A stretch of DNA of 64,000 bases from Clusia tigrina (taxonomy: Eukaryota > Arthropoda > Insecta > Diptera > Clusiidae), in the NCBI GenBank assembly GCA_920105625.2, contig OV050030.1, forward strand, positions 246,295,889-246,359,888, written 5' to 3'. The translations under genes and the position numbers were made by a program. Positions 1 to 11,080 of this stretch are shown here, in pieces. Positions within the stretch are counted from its first letter, which is position 1. The number at the start of each line of letters is the position of its first letter. Under the pieces are notes generated by a model. It was given only the letters and a program-made list of their open reading frames with translations, ran no database searches and was not told the DNA's origin.

Positions 1-79
1 TCAAAGTTTGCAACATACAAATGCTTGTAACTTTTTACTGGAGCGTCATAAAGCCTTGAAATTTTGTAACAATAAAGTA

Positions 80-145
80 CTCGAGACTCTTGTCAATTTA
101 AGCTGTCGCTCAAAGCTATTCTACCCTTGAGACCCAAATCAAACA
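80..145 (+). repeat. TTCTACCC-type monomer marks
   Basis: Four changes travel together in one monomer: GAGACTCTTG for GAGCCTCTTG, GCTGTCGCTC for GCTATCGCTC, GCTATTCTACCC for GCTATGCTACCC, and TTGAGACCC for TTGAGTCCC. The next unit usually starts CCTATCAAACTTGC, one base shorter than CCTATCAAAGTTTGC, which gives the 195-bp spacing. The linked set is found from the first to the last kilobase, so the type is older than the local block duplications. Confidence 0.85.
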
Positions 146-299
146 CTGATAAAACTTGAAATGGCCCTAACTTCTATACGGTACGTCCTACACCTATCAA
201 ACTTGCAACATACAAATGCTTGTAACTTTTTACTGGAGTGTCATAAAACCTTGAAATTTTGTGAAAATAAAGTACTCGAGCCTCTTGTCAATTTAAGCT

Positions 300-330
300 A
301 TCGCTCAAAGCTATGGTACCCTTGAGTCCC
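300..330 (+). repeat. KpnI-type monomer mark (GGTACC)
   Basis: Here GCTATGGTACCCTTG replaces GCTATGCTACCCTTG, creating a KpnI site (313-321 region). The form recurs all along the window, for example near 895, 2365, 3537, 5396, 10379, 18599, 24539, 31229, 40188, 47880 and 60451. It is very often followed by a unit boundary reading CACCAATCAAAGTCTGC or CATCAATCAAAGTCTGC and then by a GACTCTTG / TTCTACCC monomer, so types alternate in a set order. Confidence 0.85.
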
Positions 331-548
331 AAATCAAACACTGATAAAACTTCAAATGGCCGAACTTCTATACGGTACGTCCTACATCAATCAAAGTCTG
401 CAACATACAAATACTTGTAACTTTTTACTGGAGCGTCATAAAGCCTTGAAATTTTGTAACAATAAAGTACTCGAGACTCTTGTCAATTTAAGCTGTCGCT
501 CAAAGCTATTCTACCCTTGAGACCCAAATCAAACACTGATAAAACTTC

Positions 549-604
549 AAATGGCCCTAACTTCTATACGGTACGTCCTACACCTATCAAAGTTTGCAAC
601 ATAC
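549..604 (+). repeat. Intra-monomer 56-bp sub-repeat, block 1
   Basis: This block runs from AAATGGCCCTAAC to GCAACATAC. Laid without gaps against the next 56 bases (605-660) it matches at 34 of 56 positions, counted by hand. Shared strings include AAATG at the start, TAACTT, CGTC, AAA, TTTG and AACA, all in the same relative place. About a quarter to a third of positions would match by chance at this base composition, so common origin is likely. The same pair occurs in every full monomer. Confidence 0.75.
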
Positions 605-660
605 AAATGCTTGTAACTTTTTACTGGCGCGTCATAAAACCTTGAAATTTTGTAACAATA
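605..660 (+). repeat. Intra-monomer 56-bp sub-repeat, block 2
   Basis: This block runs from AAATGCTTGTAAC to GTAACAATA and directly follows block 1, so the two form a diverged tandem pair. Its GTAACA lies exactly 56 bp after the GCAACA of block 1, and its AAATG lies 56 bp after that of block 1. Confidence 0.75.
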
Positions 661-744
661 AAGTACTCGAGCCTCTTGTCAATTTAAGCTATCGCTCAAA
701 GCTATGCTACCCTTGAGTCCCAAATCAAACTCTGATAAAACTTC
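661..744 (+). repeat. Remaining 84 bp of the monomer (XhoI part)
   Basis: This part runs from AAGTACTCGAGCC to the AAAACTTC before the next block 1. It holds the ScaI/XhoI overlap and most positions that distinguish monomer types: CTCTTG or GACTCTTG, GTCAATTT or GGCAATTT, ATCGCTC or GTCGCTC or ATTGCTC, and ATGCTACCC, ATGGTACCC or ATTCTACCC. A short stretch, TCAAAGCTATGCTAC, loosely resembles TCAAAGTTTGCAAC of block 1. It might be a decayed third sub-repeat, but the match is too short to be sure. Confidence 0.6.
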
Positions 745-1239
745 AAATGGCCCTAACTTCTATACGGTTCGTCCTACACCTATCAAAGTTTGCAACATAC
801 AAATGCTTGTAACTTTTTACTGGAGCGTCATAAAGCCTTGAAATTTTGTAACAATAAAGTACTTGAGCCTCTTGTCAATTTAAGCTATCGCTCAAAGCTA
901 TGGTACCCTTGAGTCCCAAATTAAACACTCATAAAACTTCAAAAGGCCCTAACTTCTATGCGGTACGTCCTACACCAATCAAAGTCTGCAACATACAAAT
1001 GCTTGTAACTTTTTACTGGAGCGTCATAAAGCCTTGAAATTTTGTAACAATAAAGTACTCGAGACTCTTGTCAATTTAAGCTGTCGCTCAAAGCTATTCT
1101 ACCTTTGTGACCCAAATCAAACACTGATAAAACTTATAATGGCCCTAACTTCTATACGGTACGTCCTACACCTATCAAACTTGCAACATACAAATGCTTG
1201 TAACTTTTTACTGGAGCGTCATCAAACCGTGAAATTTTG

Positions 1240-1332
1240 TGAAAATAAAGTACTCGAGCCTCTTGTCAATTTAAGCTATCGCTCAAATACTTGTAACTTT
1301 TTACTGGAGCGTCATAAAGCCTTGAAATTTTG
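1240..1332 (+). repeat. Truncated monomer, ~103-bp deletion (class 1)
   Basis: ATCGCTC is joined through CAAA (1284-1287) to TACTTGTAAC of the next monomer, dropping roughly 102-103 bp (CTATGGTACC to ACATA). The CAAA occurs at both parental ends (CTCAAAGC and ACAAATAC). The other copies are at 3922 and 8322, exactly where blocks A2 and A3 place them. No copy was seen beyond 8.4 kb. It fuses two monomers in frame and so allows the longest open frame in the window, which I regard as chance. Confidence 0.88.
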
Positions 1333-2139
1333 TAACAATAAAGTACTCGAGACTCTTGTCAATTTAAGCTGTCGCTCAAAGCTATTCTACCCTTGAGACC
1401 CAAATCAAACACTGATAAAACTTCAAATGGCCGAACTTCTATACGGTACGTCCTACATCAATCAAAGACTGCAACATACAAATACTTGTAACTTTTTACT
1501 GGAGCGTCATAAAGCCTTGAAATTTTGTAACAATAAAGTACTCGAGACTCTTGTCAATTTAAGCTGTCGCTCAAAGCTATTCTACCCTTGCGACCCAAAT
1601 CAAACACTGATAAAACTTCAAATGGCCCTAACTTCTATACGGTACGTCCTACACCTATCAAAGTTTGCAACATACAAATGCTTGTAACTTTTTACTGGCG
1701 CGTCATAAAACCTTGAAATTTTGTAACAATAAAGTACTCGAGACTCTTGTCAATTTAAGCTGTCGCTCAAAGCTATTCTACCCTTGAGACCCAAATCAAA
1801 CACTGATAAAATTCCAAATGACCCTAACTTCTATACGGTACGTCCTACACCTATCAAAGTTTGCAACATACAAATGCTTGTAACTTTTTACTGGAGGAGT
1901 CATAAAGCCTTGAAATTTTGTAACAATAAGGTACTCGAGCCTCTTGTAAATTTAAGCTATCGCTCAAAGCTATGCTACCCTTGAGTCCCAAATCAAACAC
2001 TGATAAAACTTCAAATGGCCCTAACTTCGATACGGTACGTCCTACACCTATTAAAGTTTGCAACATACAAATGCTTGTAACTTTTTACTGGAGCGTCATA
2101 AAACCTTGAAATTTTGTAACAATAAAGTACTCGAGCCTC

Positions 2140-2180
2140 TTGGCAATTTAAACTATTGCTCAAAGCTATGCTATCCTTGA
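2140..2180 (+). repeat. TTGGCA-type monomer marks
   Basis: TTGGCAATTTAA (or TTGGCAGTTTAA), ATTGCTC and CTATCCTTGAG occur together, usually 130 bp after TTCGATACGG. ATTGCTC against ATCGCTC is a CpG-to-TpG change. The type recurs near 2540, 4780, 5180, 5760, 6345, 6740, 9375, 10160, 13095, 16030, 25390, 39770, 45700, 52620, 56970, 59325, 59835 and 63065. These changes remove minus-strand stops, which is why one 61-codon open frame recurs there; nothing suggests that it is translated. Confidence 0.82.
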
Positions 2181-2720
2181 GTCCCAAATCAAACACTGAT
2201 AAAACTTCAAATGGCCCTAACTTCTATACGGTACGTCCTACACCTATCAAAGTTTGCAACATACAAATGCTTGTAACTTTTTACTGGAGTATCATAAAAC
2301 CTTGAAATTTTTTAAAAATAAATTACTCGAGCCTCTTGTCATTTTAAGCCATCGCTCAAAGCTATGGTACCCTTGAGTCCCAAATCAAACACTCATAAAA
2401 CTTCAAATGGCCCTAACTTCTATACGGTACGTCCTACACCAATCAAAGTCTGCAACATACAAATGCTTGTAACTTTTTACTGGAGCGTCATAAAGCCTTG
2501 AAATTTTGTAACAATAAAGTACTCGAGCCTCTTGGCAATTTAAGTTATTGCTCAAAGCTATGCTATCCTTGAGTCCCAAATCAAACACTGATAAAACTTC
2601 AAATGACCCTAACTTCTATACGGTACGTCCTACACCTATCAAAGTTTGCAACATACAAATGCTTGTAACTTTTTACTGGAGTGTCATAAAACCTTGTAAT
2701 TTTGTGAAAATAAAGTACTC

Positions 2721-5358
2721 GAGACTCTTGTCAATTTAAGCTGTCGCTCAAAGCTATTCTATCCTTGAGACCCAAATCAAACACTGATAAAACTTGAAAT
2801 GGCCCTAACTTCTATACGGTACGTCCTACACCTATCAAACTTGCAACATACAAATGCTTGTAACTTTTTACTGGAGTGTCATAAAACCTTGAAATTTTGT
2901 GAAAATAAAGTACTCGAGCCTCTTGTCAATTTAAGCTATCGCTCAAAGCTATGGTACCCTTGAGTCCCAAATCAAACACTGATGAAACTTCAAATGGCCG
3001 AACTTCTATACGGTACGTCCTACATCAATCAAAGTCTGCAACATACAAATACTTGCAACTTTTTACTGGAGCGTCATAAAGCCTTGAAATTTTGTAACAA
3101 TAAAGTACTCGAGACTCTTGTCAATTTAAGCTGTCGCTCAAAGCTATTCTACCCTTGAGACCCAAATCAAACACTGATAAAACTTCAAATGGCCCTAACT
3201 TCTATACGGTACGTCCTACACCTATCAAAGTTTGCAACATACAAATGCTTGTAACTTTTTACTGGCGCGTCATAAAACCTTGAAATTTTGTAACAATAAA
3301 GTACTCGAGCCTCTTGTCAATTTAAGCTATCGCTCAAAGCTATGCTACCCTTGAGTCCCAAATCAAACTCTGATAAAACTTCAAATGGCCCTAACTTCTA
3401 TACGGTTCGTCCTACACATATCAAAGTTTGCAATATACAAATGCTTGTAACTTTTTACTGGAGCGTCATAAAGCCTTGAAATTTTGTAACAATAAAGTAC
3501 TCGAGCCTCTTGTCAATTTAAGCTATCGCTCAAAGCTATGGTACCCTTGAGTCCCAAATTAAACACTCATAAAACTTCAAAAGGCCCTAACTTCTATGCG
3601 GTACGTCCTACACCAATCAAAGTCTGCAACATACAAATGCTTGTAACTTTTTACTGGAGCGTCATAAAGCCTTGAAATTTTGTAACAATAAAGTACTCGA
3701 GACTCTTGTCAATTTAAGCTGTCGCTCAAAGCTATTCTACCTTTGTGACCCAAATCAAACACTGATAAAACTTATAATGGCCCTAACTTCTATACGGTAC
3801 GTCCTACACCTATCAAACTTGCAACATACAAATGCTTGTAACTTTTTACTGGAGCGTCATCAAACCGTGAAATTTTGTGAAAATAAAGTACTCGAGCCTC
3901 TTGTCAATTTAAGCTATCGCTCAAATACTTGTAACTTTTTACTGGAGCGTCATAAAGCCTTGAAATTTTGTAACAATAAAGTACTCGAGACTCTTGTCAA
4001 TTTAAGCTGTCGCTCAAAGCTATTCTACCCTTGAGACCCAAATCAAACACTGATAAAACTTCAAATGGCCGAACTTCTATACGGTACGTCCTACATCAAT
4101 CAAAGTCTGCAACATACAAATACTTGTAACTTTTTACTGGAGCGTCATAAAGCCTTGAAATTTTGTAACAATAAAGTACTCGAGACTCTTGTCAATTTAA
4201 GCTGTCGCTCAAAGCTATTCTACCCTTGCGACCCAAATCAAACACTGATAAAACTTCAAATGGCCCTAACTTCTATACGGTACGTCCTACACCTATCAAA
4301 GTTTGCAACATACAAATGCTTGTAACTTTTTACTGGCGCGTCATAAAACCTTGAAATTTTGTAACAATAAAGTACTCGAGACTCTTGTCAATTTAAGCTG
4401 TCGCTCAAAGCTATTCTACCCTTGAGACCCAAATCAAACACTGATAAAATTCCAAATGACCCTAACTTCTATACGGTACGTCCTACACCTATCAAAGTTT
4501 GCAACATACGAATGCTTGTAACTTTTTACTGGAGGAGTCATAAAGCCTTGAAATTTTGTAACAATAAGGTACTCGAGCCTCTTGTAAATTTAAGCTATCG
4601 CTCAAAGCTATGCTACCCTTGAGTCCCAAATCAAACACTGATAAAACTTCAAATGGCCCTAACTTCGATACGGTACGTCCTACACCTATTAAAGTTTGCA
4701 ACATACAAATGCTTGTAACTTTTTACTGGAGCGTCATAAAACCTTGAAATTTTGTAACAATAAAGTACTCGAGCCTCTTGGCAATTTAAACTATTGCTCA
4801 AAGCTATGCTATCCTTGAGTCCCAAATCAAACACTGATAAAACTTCAAATGGCCCTAACTTCTATACGATACGTCCTACACCTATCAAAGTTTGCAACAT
4901 ACAAATGCTTGTAACTTTTTACTGGAGTATCATAAAACCTTGAAATTTTTAAAAAATAAATTACTCGAGCCTCTTGTCAATTTAAGCCATCGCTCAAAGC
5001 TATGGTACCCTTGAGTCCCAAATCAAACACTCATAAAACTTCAAATGGCCCTAACTTCTATACGGTACGTCCTACACCAATCAAAGTCTGCAACATACAA
5101 ATGCTTGTAACTTTTTACTGGAGCGTCATAAAGCCTTGAAATTTTGTAACAATAAAGTACTCGAGCCTCTTGGCAATTTAAGTTATTGCTCAAAGCTATG
5201 CTATCCTTGAGTCCCAAATCAAACACTGATAAAACTTCAAATGACCCTAACTTCTATACGGTACGTCCTACACCTATCAAAGTTTGCAACATACAAATGC
5301 TTGTAACTTTTTACTGGAGTGTCATAAAACCTTGTAATTTTGTGAAAATAAAGTACTC
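2721..5358 (+). repeat. Higher-order block A, copy 2
   Basis: Direct neighbour of copy 1 at offset 2638. At 5340-5358 it again reaches the GTGAAAAT monomer, but here that monomer continues as the normal KpnI type, which marks where the copied unit ends. Differences from copy 1 include ACATACGAATGC near 4508, CGATACG near 4869 and a restored XhoI site near 3503, where copy 1 has ACTTGAG at 861. Confidence 0.88.
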
Positions 5359-7039
5359 GAGCCTCTTGTCAATTTAAGCTATCGCTCAAAGCTATGGTAC
5401 CCTTGAGTCCCAAATCAAACACTGATAAAACTTCAAATGGCCGAACTTCTATACGGTACGTCCTACATCAATCAAAGTCTGCAACATACAAATACTTGTA
5501 ACTTTTTACTGGAGCGTCATAAAGCCTTGAAATTTTGTAACAATAAAGTACTCGAGCCTCTTGTCAATTTAAGTTATTGCTCAAAGCTATGCTATCCTTG
5601 AGTCCCAAATCAAACACTCATAAAACTTCAAATGGCCCTAACTTCTATACGGTACGTCCTACACCAATCAAAGTCTGCAACATACAAATGCTTGTAACTT
5701 TTTACTGGAGCGTCATAAAGCCTTGAAATTTTGTAACAATAAAGTACTCGAGCCTCTTGGCAATTTAAGTTATTGCTCAAAGCTATGCTATCCTTGAGTC
5801 CCAAATCAAACACTCATAAAACTTCAAATGGCCCTAACTTCTATATGGTACGTCCTACACCAATCAAAGTCTGCAACATACAAATGCTTGTAACTTTTTA
5901 CTGGAGCGTCATAAAGACTTGAAATTTTGTAACAATAAAGTACTCGAGACTCTTGTCAATTTAAGCTGTCGCTCAAAGCTATTCTACCCTTGAGACCCAA
6001 ATCAAACACTGATAAAACTTCAAATGACCCTAACTTCTATACGGTACGTCCTACACCTATCAAAGTTTGCAACATACAAATGCTTGTAACTTTTTACTGG
6101 AGCGTCATAAAGCCTTGAAATTTTGTAACAATAAAGTTCTCGAGCCTCTTGTCAATTTAAGCTATCGCTCAAAGCTATGCTACCCTTGAGTCCCAAATCA
6201 AACACTGATAAAACTTCAAATGGCCCTAACTTCGATACGGTACGTCCTACACCTATTAAAGTTTGCAACATACAAATGCTTGTAACTTTTTACTGGAGCG
6301 TCATAAAACCTTGAAATTTTGTAACAATAAAGTACTCGAGCCTCTTGGCAATTTAAACTGTTGCTCAAAGCTATGCTATCCTTGAGTCCCAAATCAAACA
6401 CTGATAAAACTTCAAATGGCCCTAACTTCTATACGATACGTCCTACACCTATCAAAGTTTGCAACATACAAATGCTTGTAACTTTTTACTGGAGTATCAT
6501 AAAACCTTGAAATTTTTTAAAAATAAAGTACTCGAGCCTCTTGTCAATTTAAGCCATCGCTCAAAGCTATGGTACCCTTGAGTCCCAAATCAAACACTCA
6601 TAAAACTTCAAATGGCCCTAACTTCTATACGGTACGTCCTACACCAATCAAAGTCTGCAACATACAAATGCTTGTAACTTTTTACTGGAGCGTCATAAAG
6701 CCTTGAAATTTTGTAACAATAAAGTACTCGAGCCTCTTGGCAATTTAAGTTATTGCTCAAAGCTATGCTATCCTTGAGTCCCAAATCAAACACTGATAAA
6801 ACTTCAAATGGCCCTAACTTCTATACGGTACGTCCTACACCTATCAAAGTTTGCAACATACAAATGCTTGTAACTTTTTACTGGAGTGTCATAAAACCTT
6901 GAAATTTTGTGAAAATAAAGTACTCGAGCCTCTTGTCAATTTAAGCTATCGCTCAAAGCTATGGTACCCTTGAGTCCCAAATCAAACACTGATAAAACTT
7001 CAAATGGCCGAACTTCTATACGGTACGTCCTACATCAAT
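5359..7039 (+). repeat. Satellite segment with block B, copy 1
   Basis: KpnI-type and TTGGCA-type monomers in close succession. From about 5795 the sequence recurs at offset 3811 (9606-11080). Shared marks are TATATGG (5842 and 9653) and TTCGATACGG (6231 and 10042). The homology runs on into block A copy 3, to about 7270. TTGGCA-type monomers near 5045-5200, 5630-5800 and 6610-6780 are near-identical, so short two- and three-monomer duplications have also taken place here. Confidence 0.75.
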
Positions 7040-8460
7040 CAAAGTCTGCAACATACAAATACTTGTAACTTTTTACTGGAGCGTCATAAAGCCTTGAAAT
7101 TTTGTAACAATAAAGTACTCGAGACTCTTGTCAATTTAAGCTGTCGCTCAAAGCTATTCTACCCTTGAGACCCAAATCAAACACTGATAAAACTTTAAAT
7201 GGCCCTAACTTCTATACGGTACGTCCTACACCTATCAAACTTGCAACATACAAATGCTTGTAACTTTTTACTGGAGTGTCATAAAACCTTGAAATTTTGT
7301 GAAAATAAAGTACTCGAGCCTCTTGTCAATTTAAGCTATCGCTCAAAGCTATGGTACCCTTGAGTCCCAAATAAAACACTGATAAAACTTCAAATGGCCG
7401 AACTTCTATACGGTACGTCCTACATCAATCAAAGTCTGCAACATACAAATACTTGTAACTTTTTACTGGAGCGTCATAAAGCCTTGAAATTTTGTAACAA
7501 TAAAGTACTCGAGACTCTTGTCAATTTAAGCTGTCGCTCAAAGCTATTCTACCCTTGAGACCCAAATCAAACACTGATAAAACTTCAAATGGCCCTAACT
7601 TCTATACGGTACGTCCTACACCTATCAAAGTTTGCAACATACAAATGCTTGTAACTTTTTACTGGCGCGTCATAAAACCTTGAAATTTTGTAACAATAAA
7701 GTACTCGAGCCTCTTGTCAATTTAAGCTATCGCTCAAAGCTATGCTACCCTTGAGTCCCAAATCAAACTCTGATAAAACTTCAAATGGCCCTAACTTCTA
7801 TACGGTTCGTCCTACACCTATCAAAGTTTGCAACATACAAATGCTTGTAACTTTTTACTGGAGCGTCATAAAGCCTTGAAATTTTGTAACAATAAAGTAC
7901 TCGAGCCTCTTGTCAATTTAAACTATCGCTCAAAGCTATGGTACCCTTGAGTCCCAAATTAAACACTCATAAAACTTCAAATGGCCCTAACTTCTATGCG
8001 CTACGTCCTACACCAATCAAAGTCTGCAACATACAAATGCTTGTAACTTTTTACTGGAGCGATATTAAGCCTTGAAATTTTGTAACAATAAAGTACTCGA
8101 GACTCTTGTCAATTTAAGCTGTCGCTCAAAGCTATTCTACCTTTGAGACCCAAATCAAACACTGATAAAACTTATAATGGCCCTAACTTCTATACGGTAC
8201 GTCCTACACCTATCAAACTTGCAACATACAAATGCTTGTAACTTTTTACTGGAGCGTCATCAAACCGTGAAATTTTGTGAAAATAAAGTACTCGAGCCTC
8301 TTGTCAATTTAAGCTATCGCTCAAATACTTGTAACTTTTTACTGGAGCGTCATAAAGCCTTGAAATTTTGTAACAATAAAGTACTCGAGACTCTTGTCAA
8401 TTTAAGCTGTCGCTCAAAGCTATTCTACCCTTGAGACCCAAATCAAACACTGATAAAACT
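7040..8460 (+). repeat. Higher-order block A, copy 3 (partial)
   Basis: Matches copy 1 at offset 7038 and copy 2 at offset 4400. CGGTTCG is at 7803 and the truncated-monomer junction TCGCTCAAATACTTG is at 8322. Homology stops just after 8440, where ACTTTAAATGGCC is followed by a monomer with ACTGGAACCTC that is absent from copies 1 and 2. Only about half of the 2638-bp unit is present. Confidence 0.82.
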
Positions 8461-9605
8461 TTAAATGGCCCTAACTTCTATACGGTACGTCCTACACCTA
8501 TCAAACTTGCAACATACAAATGCTTGTAACTTTTTACTGGAACCTCATAAAACCTTGAAATTTTGTAACAATAAAGTACTCGAGACTCTTGTCAATTTAA
8601 GCTATCGCTCAAAGCTATGCTACCCTTGAGTCCCAAATCAAACACTGATAAAGCTTCAAATGGCCCTAACTTCGATACGGTACGTCCTACACATATCAAA
8701 GTTTGCAACATACAAATGCTTGTAACTTTTTACTGGAGCGTCATTAAACATTGAAATTTTGTAACAATAAAGTACTCGAGCCTCTTGGCAGTTTAAGCTA
8801 TTGCTCAAAGCTATTCTATCCTTGAGTCTAGAATCAAACACTGATAAAACTTCAAATGGCCCTAACTTCTATACGGTACGTCCTACACCTATCAAAGTTT
8901 GCAACATACAAATGCTTGTAACTTTTTACTGGAGCGTCATAAAGCCTTGAAATTTTGTAACAATAAAGTACTCGAGTCGCTTGACAATTTAAGCTATCGC
9001 TCAAAGCTATGCTACCCTTGAGTCCCAAATCAAACACTGATAAAACTTCAAATGGCCCTAACTTCTATACGGTACGTCCTACACCTATCAAACTTGCAAC
9101 ATACAAATGCTTGTAACTTTTTACTGGCGCGTCATAAAACCTTGAAATTTTGTAACAATAAAGTACTCGAGCCTCTTGTCAATTTAAGCTATCGCTCAAA
9201 GCTATGCTACCCTTGAGTCCCAAATCAAACACTGATAAAATTTCAAATGGCCCTAACTTCTATACGGTAAGTCCTACACCTATCAAAGTTTGCAACATAC
9301 AAATGCTTGTAACTTTTTACTGGAGCGTCATGAAACCTTGAAATTTTGTAACAATAAAGCACTCGAGCCTTTTGGCAATTTAAGCTATTGCTCAAAGCTA
9401 TGCTATCCTTGAGTCCCAAATCAAACACTGATAAAATTTCAAATGGCCCTAACTTCTATACGGTACGTCCTACACCTATCAAAGTTTGCAACATACAAAT
9501 GCTTGTAACTTTTTACTGGAGTATCATAAAACCTTGAAATTTTGTAAAAATAAAGTACTCGAGCCTCTTGTCAATTTAAGCCATCGCTCAAAGCTATGGT
9601 ACCCT
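8461..9605 (+). repeat. Satellite segment between blocks A3 and B2
   Basis: About six monomers with no long high-identity copy found by eye. It contains TTGGCA-type monomers and one with TCTAGA (XbaI) near 8827, GTCGCTTG near 8977 and CACTCGAG near 9360. The 8656-8841 part is most like 11397-11582 and 14332-14517 in the C blocks. It holds no gene and no non-satellite sequence. Confidence 0.65.
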
Positions 9606-11080
9606 TGAGTCCCAAATCAAACACTCATAAAACTTCAAATGGCCCTAACTTCTATATGGTACGTCCTACGCCAATCAAAGTCTGCAACATACAAATGCTT
9701 GTAACTTTTTACTGGAGCGTCATAAAGACTTGAAATTTTGTAACAATAAAGTACTCGAGACTCTTGTCAATTTAAGCTGTCGCTCAAAGCTATTCTACCC
9801 TTGAGACCCAAATCAAACACTGATAAAACTTCAAATGACCCTAACTTCTATACGGTACGTCCTACACCTATCAAAGTTTGCAACATACAAATGCTTGTAA
9901 CTTTTTACTGGAGCGTCATAAAGCCTTGAAATTTTGTAACAATAAAGTACTCGAGCCTCTTGTCAATTTAAGCTATCGCTCAAAGCTATGGTACCCTTGA
10001 GTCCCAAATCAAACACTGATAAAACTTCAAATGGCCCTGACTTCGATACGGTACGTCCTACACCTATTAAAGTTTGCAACATACAAATGCTTGTAACTTT
10101 TTACTGGAGCGTCATAAAACCTTGAAATTTTGTAACAATAAAGTACTCGAGCCTCTTGGCAATTTAAGCTATTGCTCAAAGCTATGCTATCCTTGAGTCC
10201 CAAATCAAACACTGATAAAACTTCAAATGGCCCTAACTTATATACGGTACGTCTTACACCTATCAAAGTTTGCAACATACAAATGCTTGTAACTTTTTAC
10301 TGGAGTATCATAAAACCTTGAAATTTTTTAAAAATAAAGTACTCGAGCCTCTTGTCAATTTAAGCCATCGCTCAAAGCTATGGTACCCTTGAGTCCCAAA
10401 TCAAACACTCATAAAACTTCAAATGGCCCTAACTTCTATACGGTACGTCCTACACCAATCAAAGTCTGCAACATACAAATGCTTGTAACTTTTTACTGGA
10501 GCGTCATAAAGCCTTGAAATTTTGTAACAATAAAGTACTCGAGCCTCTTGGCAATTTAAGTTATTGCTCAAAGCTATGCTATCCTTGAGTCCCAAATCAA
10601 ACACTGATAAAACTTCAAATGGCCCTAACTTCTATACGGTTCGTCCTACACCTATCAAAGTTTGCAACATACAAATGCTTGTAACTTTTTACTGGAGTGT
10701 CATAAAACCTTGAAATTTTAAGAAAATAAAGTACTCGAGCCTCTTGTCAATTTAAGTTATCGCTCAAAGCTATGGTACCCTTGAGTCCCAAATCAAACAC
10801 TGATAAAACTTCAAATGGCCGAACTTCTATACGGTACGTCCTTCATCAATCAAAGTCTGCAACATACAAATGCTTGTAACTTTTTACTGGAGCGTCATAA
10901 AGCCTTGAAATTTTGTAACAATAAAGTACTCGAGACTCTTGTCAATTTAAGCTGTCGCTCAAAGCTATTCTACCCTTGAGACCCAAATCAAACACTGATA
11001 AAACTTCAAATGGCCCTAACTTCTATACGGTACGTCCTACACCTATCAAACTTGCAACATACAAGTGCTTGTAACTTTTT
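9606..11080 (+). repeat. Block B, copy 2 (offset 3811 from 5795-7270)
   Basis: Repeats the order of monomers at 5795-7270: TATATGG, GACTCTTG type, TTCGATACGG, TTGGCA type, CACTCAT monomer, TTGGCA type, KpnI type with CCGAACTTC, GACTCTTG type. It differs by CCCTGAC near 10037, TTATATACGG near 10229 and TTTTAAGAAAAT near 10716. It ends where ACTGGAGTGTC (copy 1, near 7270) faces ACTGGAACCTC (near 11080). Its last part overlaps block C copy 1. Confidence 0.75.

Larger units (their letters stand above)
549..744 (+). repeat. Reference 196-bp monomer
   Basis: This is a typical full-length unit, phased to start at AAATGGCC. In order it holds AAATGGCCCTAACTTC, TACGGTACGTCC, CAAAGTTTGCAACATAC, AAATGCTTGTAAC, CTTTTTACTGG, CGCGTCATAAAACC, GAAATTTTGTAAC, the ScaI/XhoI overlap, CTCTTGTCAATTTAAGC, TATCGCTCAAAGC, TATGCTACCC and TTGAGTCCCAAATC. 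The next AAATGG starts at 745, exactly 196 bp on. CpG sites lie in CGGTACG, GCGTC, CTCGAG and ATCGC. The phase is a convenience; the array has no natural start. Confidence 0.95.
1..2720 (+). repeat. Higher-order block A, copy 1 (offset 2638 bp)
   Basis: About 13 full monomers plus one truncated one, repeated at +2638. Shared rare marks include AAAACTTGAAATGG (153 and 2791), CGGTTCGTCC (765 and 3403), the truncation junction (1284 and 3922) and TTGGCAATTTAAAC. I noted about a dozen single-base differences between the copies by eye, roughly 99.5% identity, so the copying is recent. The left edge is outside the window. The right edge is a chimeric monomer: its left part has GTGAAAAT, which elsewhere is followed by the KpnI-type half, but near 2720 it switches to GACTCTTG. 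Confidence 0.9.

Noticed and set aside
605..661. Short AT-rich tracts (TTTTT, AAATTTT, AATTTA) as phased bending elements
   Set aside because: Their centres are about 28 and 36 bp apart, not clear multiples of the helical turn. They may still bend DNA, but no regular phasing is visible.
549..744. RNA polymerase III promoter boxes or a tRNA-derived SINE origin
   Set aside because: I found no convincing A box or B box, no poly-A or T-run terminator pattern and no target-site duplications; the units are strictly tandem.
1034..1396. 120-codon open frame on the + strand (also 3672-4034, and 119-codon frames near 20696 and 26244)
   Set aside because: The frames run through satellite monomers, repeat the same peptide after a frame shift, and follow wherever the block is copied. 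196 bp is not a multiple of 3, there is no codon bias or domain, and the longest cases exist because of a truncated monomer.
2011..2196. 61-codon minus-strand open frame recurring more than twenty times
   Set aside because: It occurs only in TTGGCA-type monomers, where linked base changes remove stops. Its conservation is that of the DNA repeat; no start context, signal or domain suggests a protein.
6229..6246. CENP-B box in the TTCGATACGGTACG variant
   Set aside because: The box requires TTCG, then A at position 9 and CGGG at 12-15. Here position 9 is G and no CGGG follows, so the core is not met.
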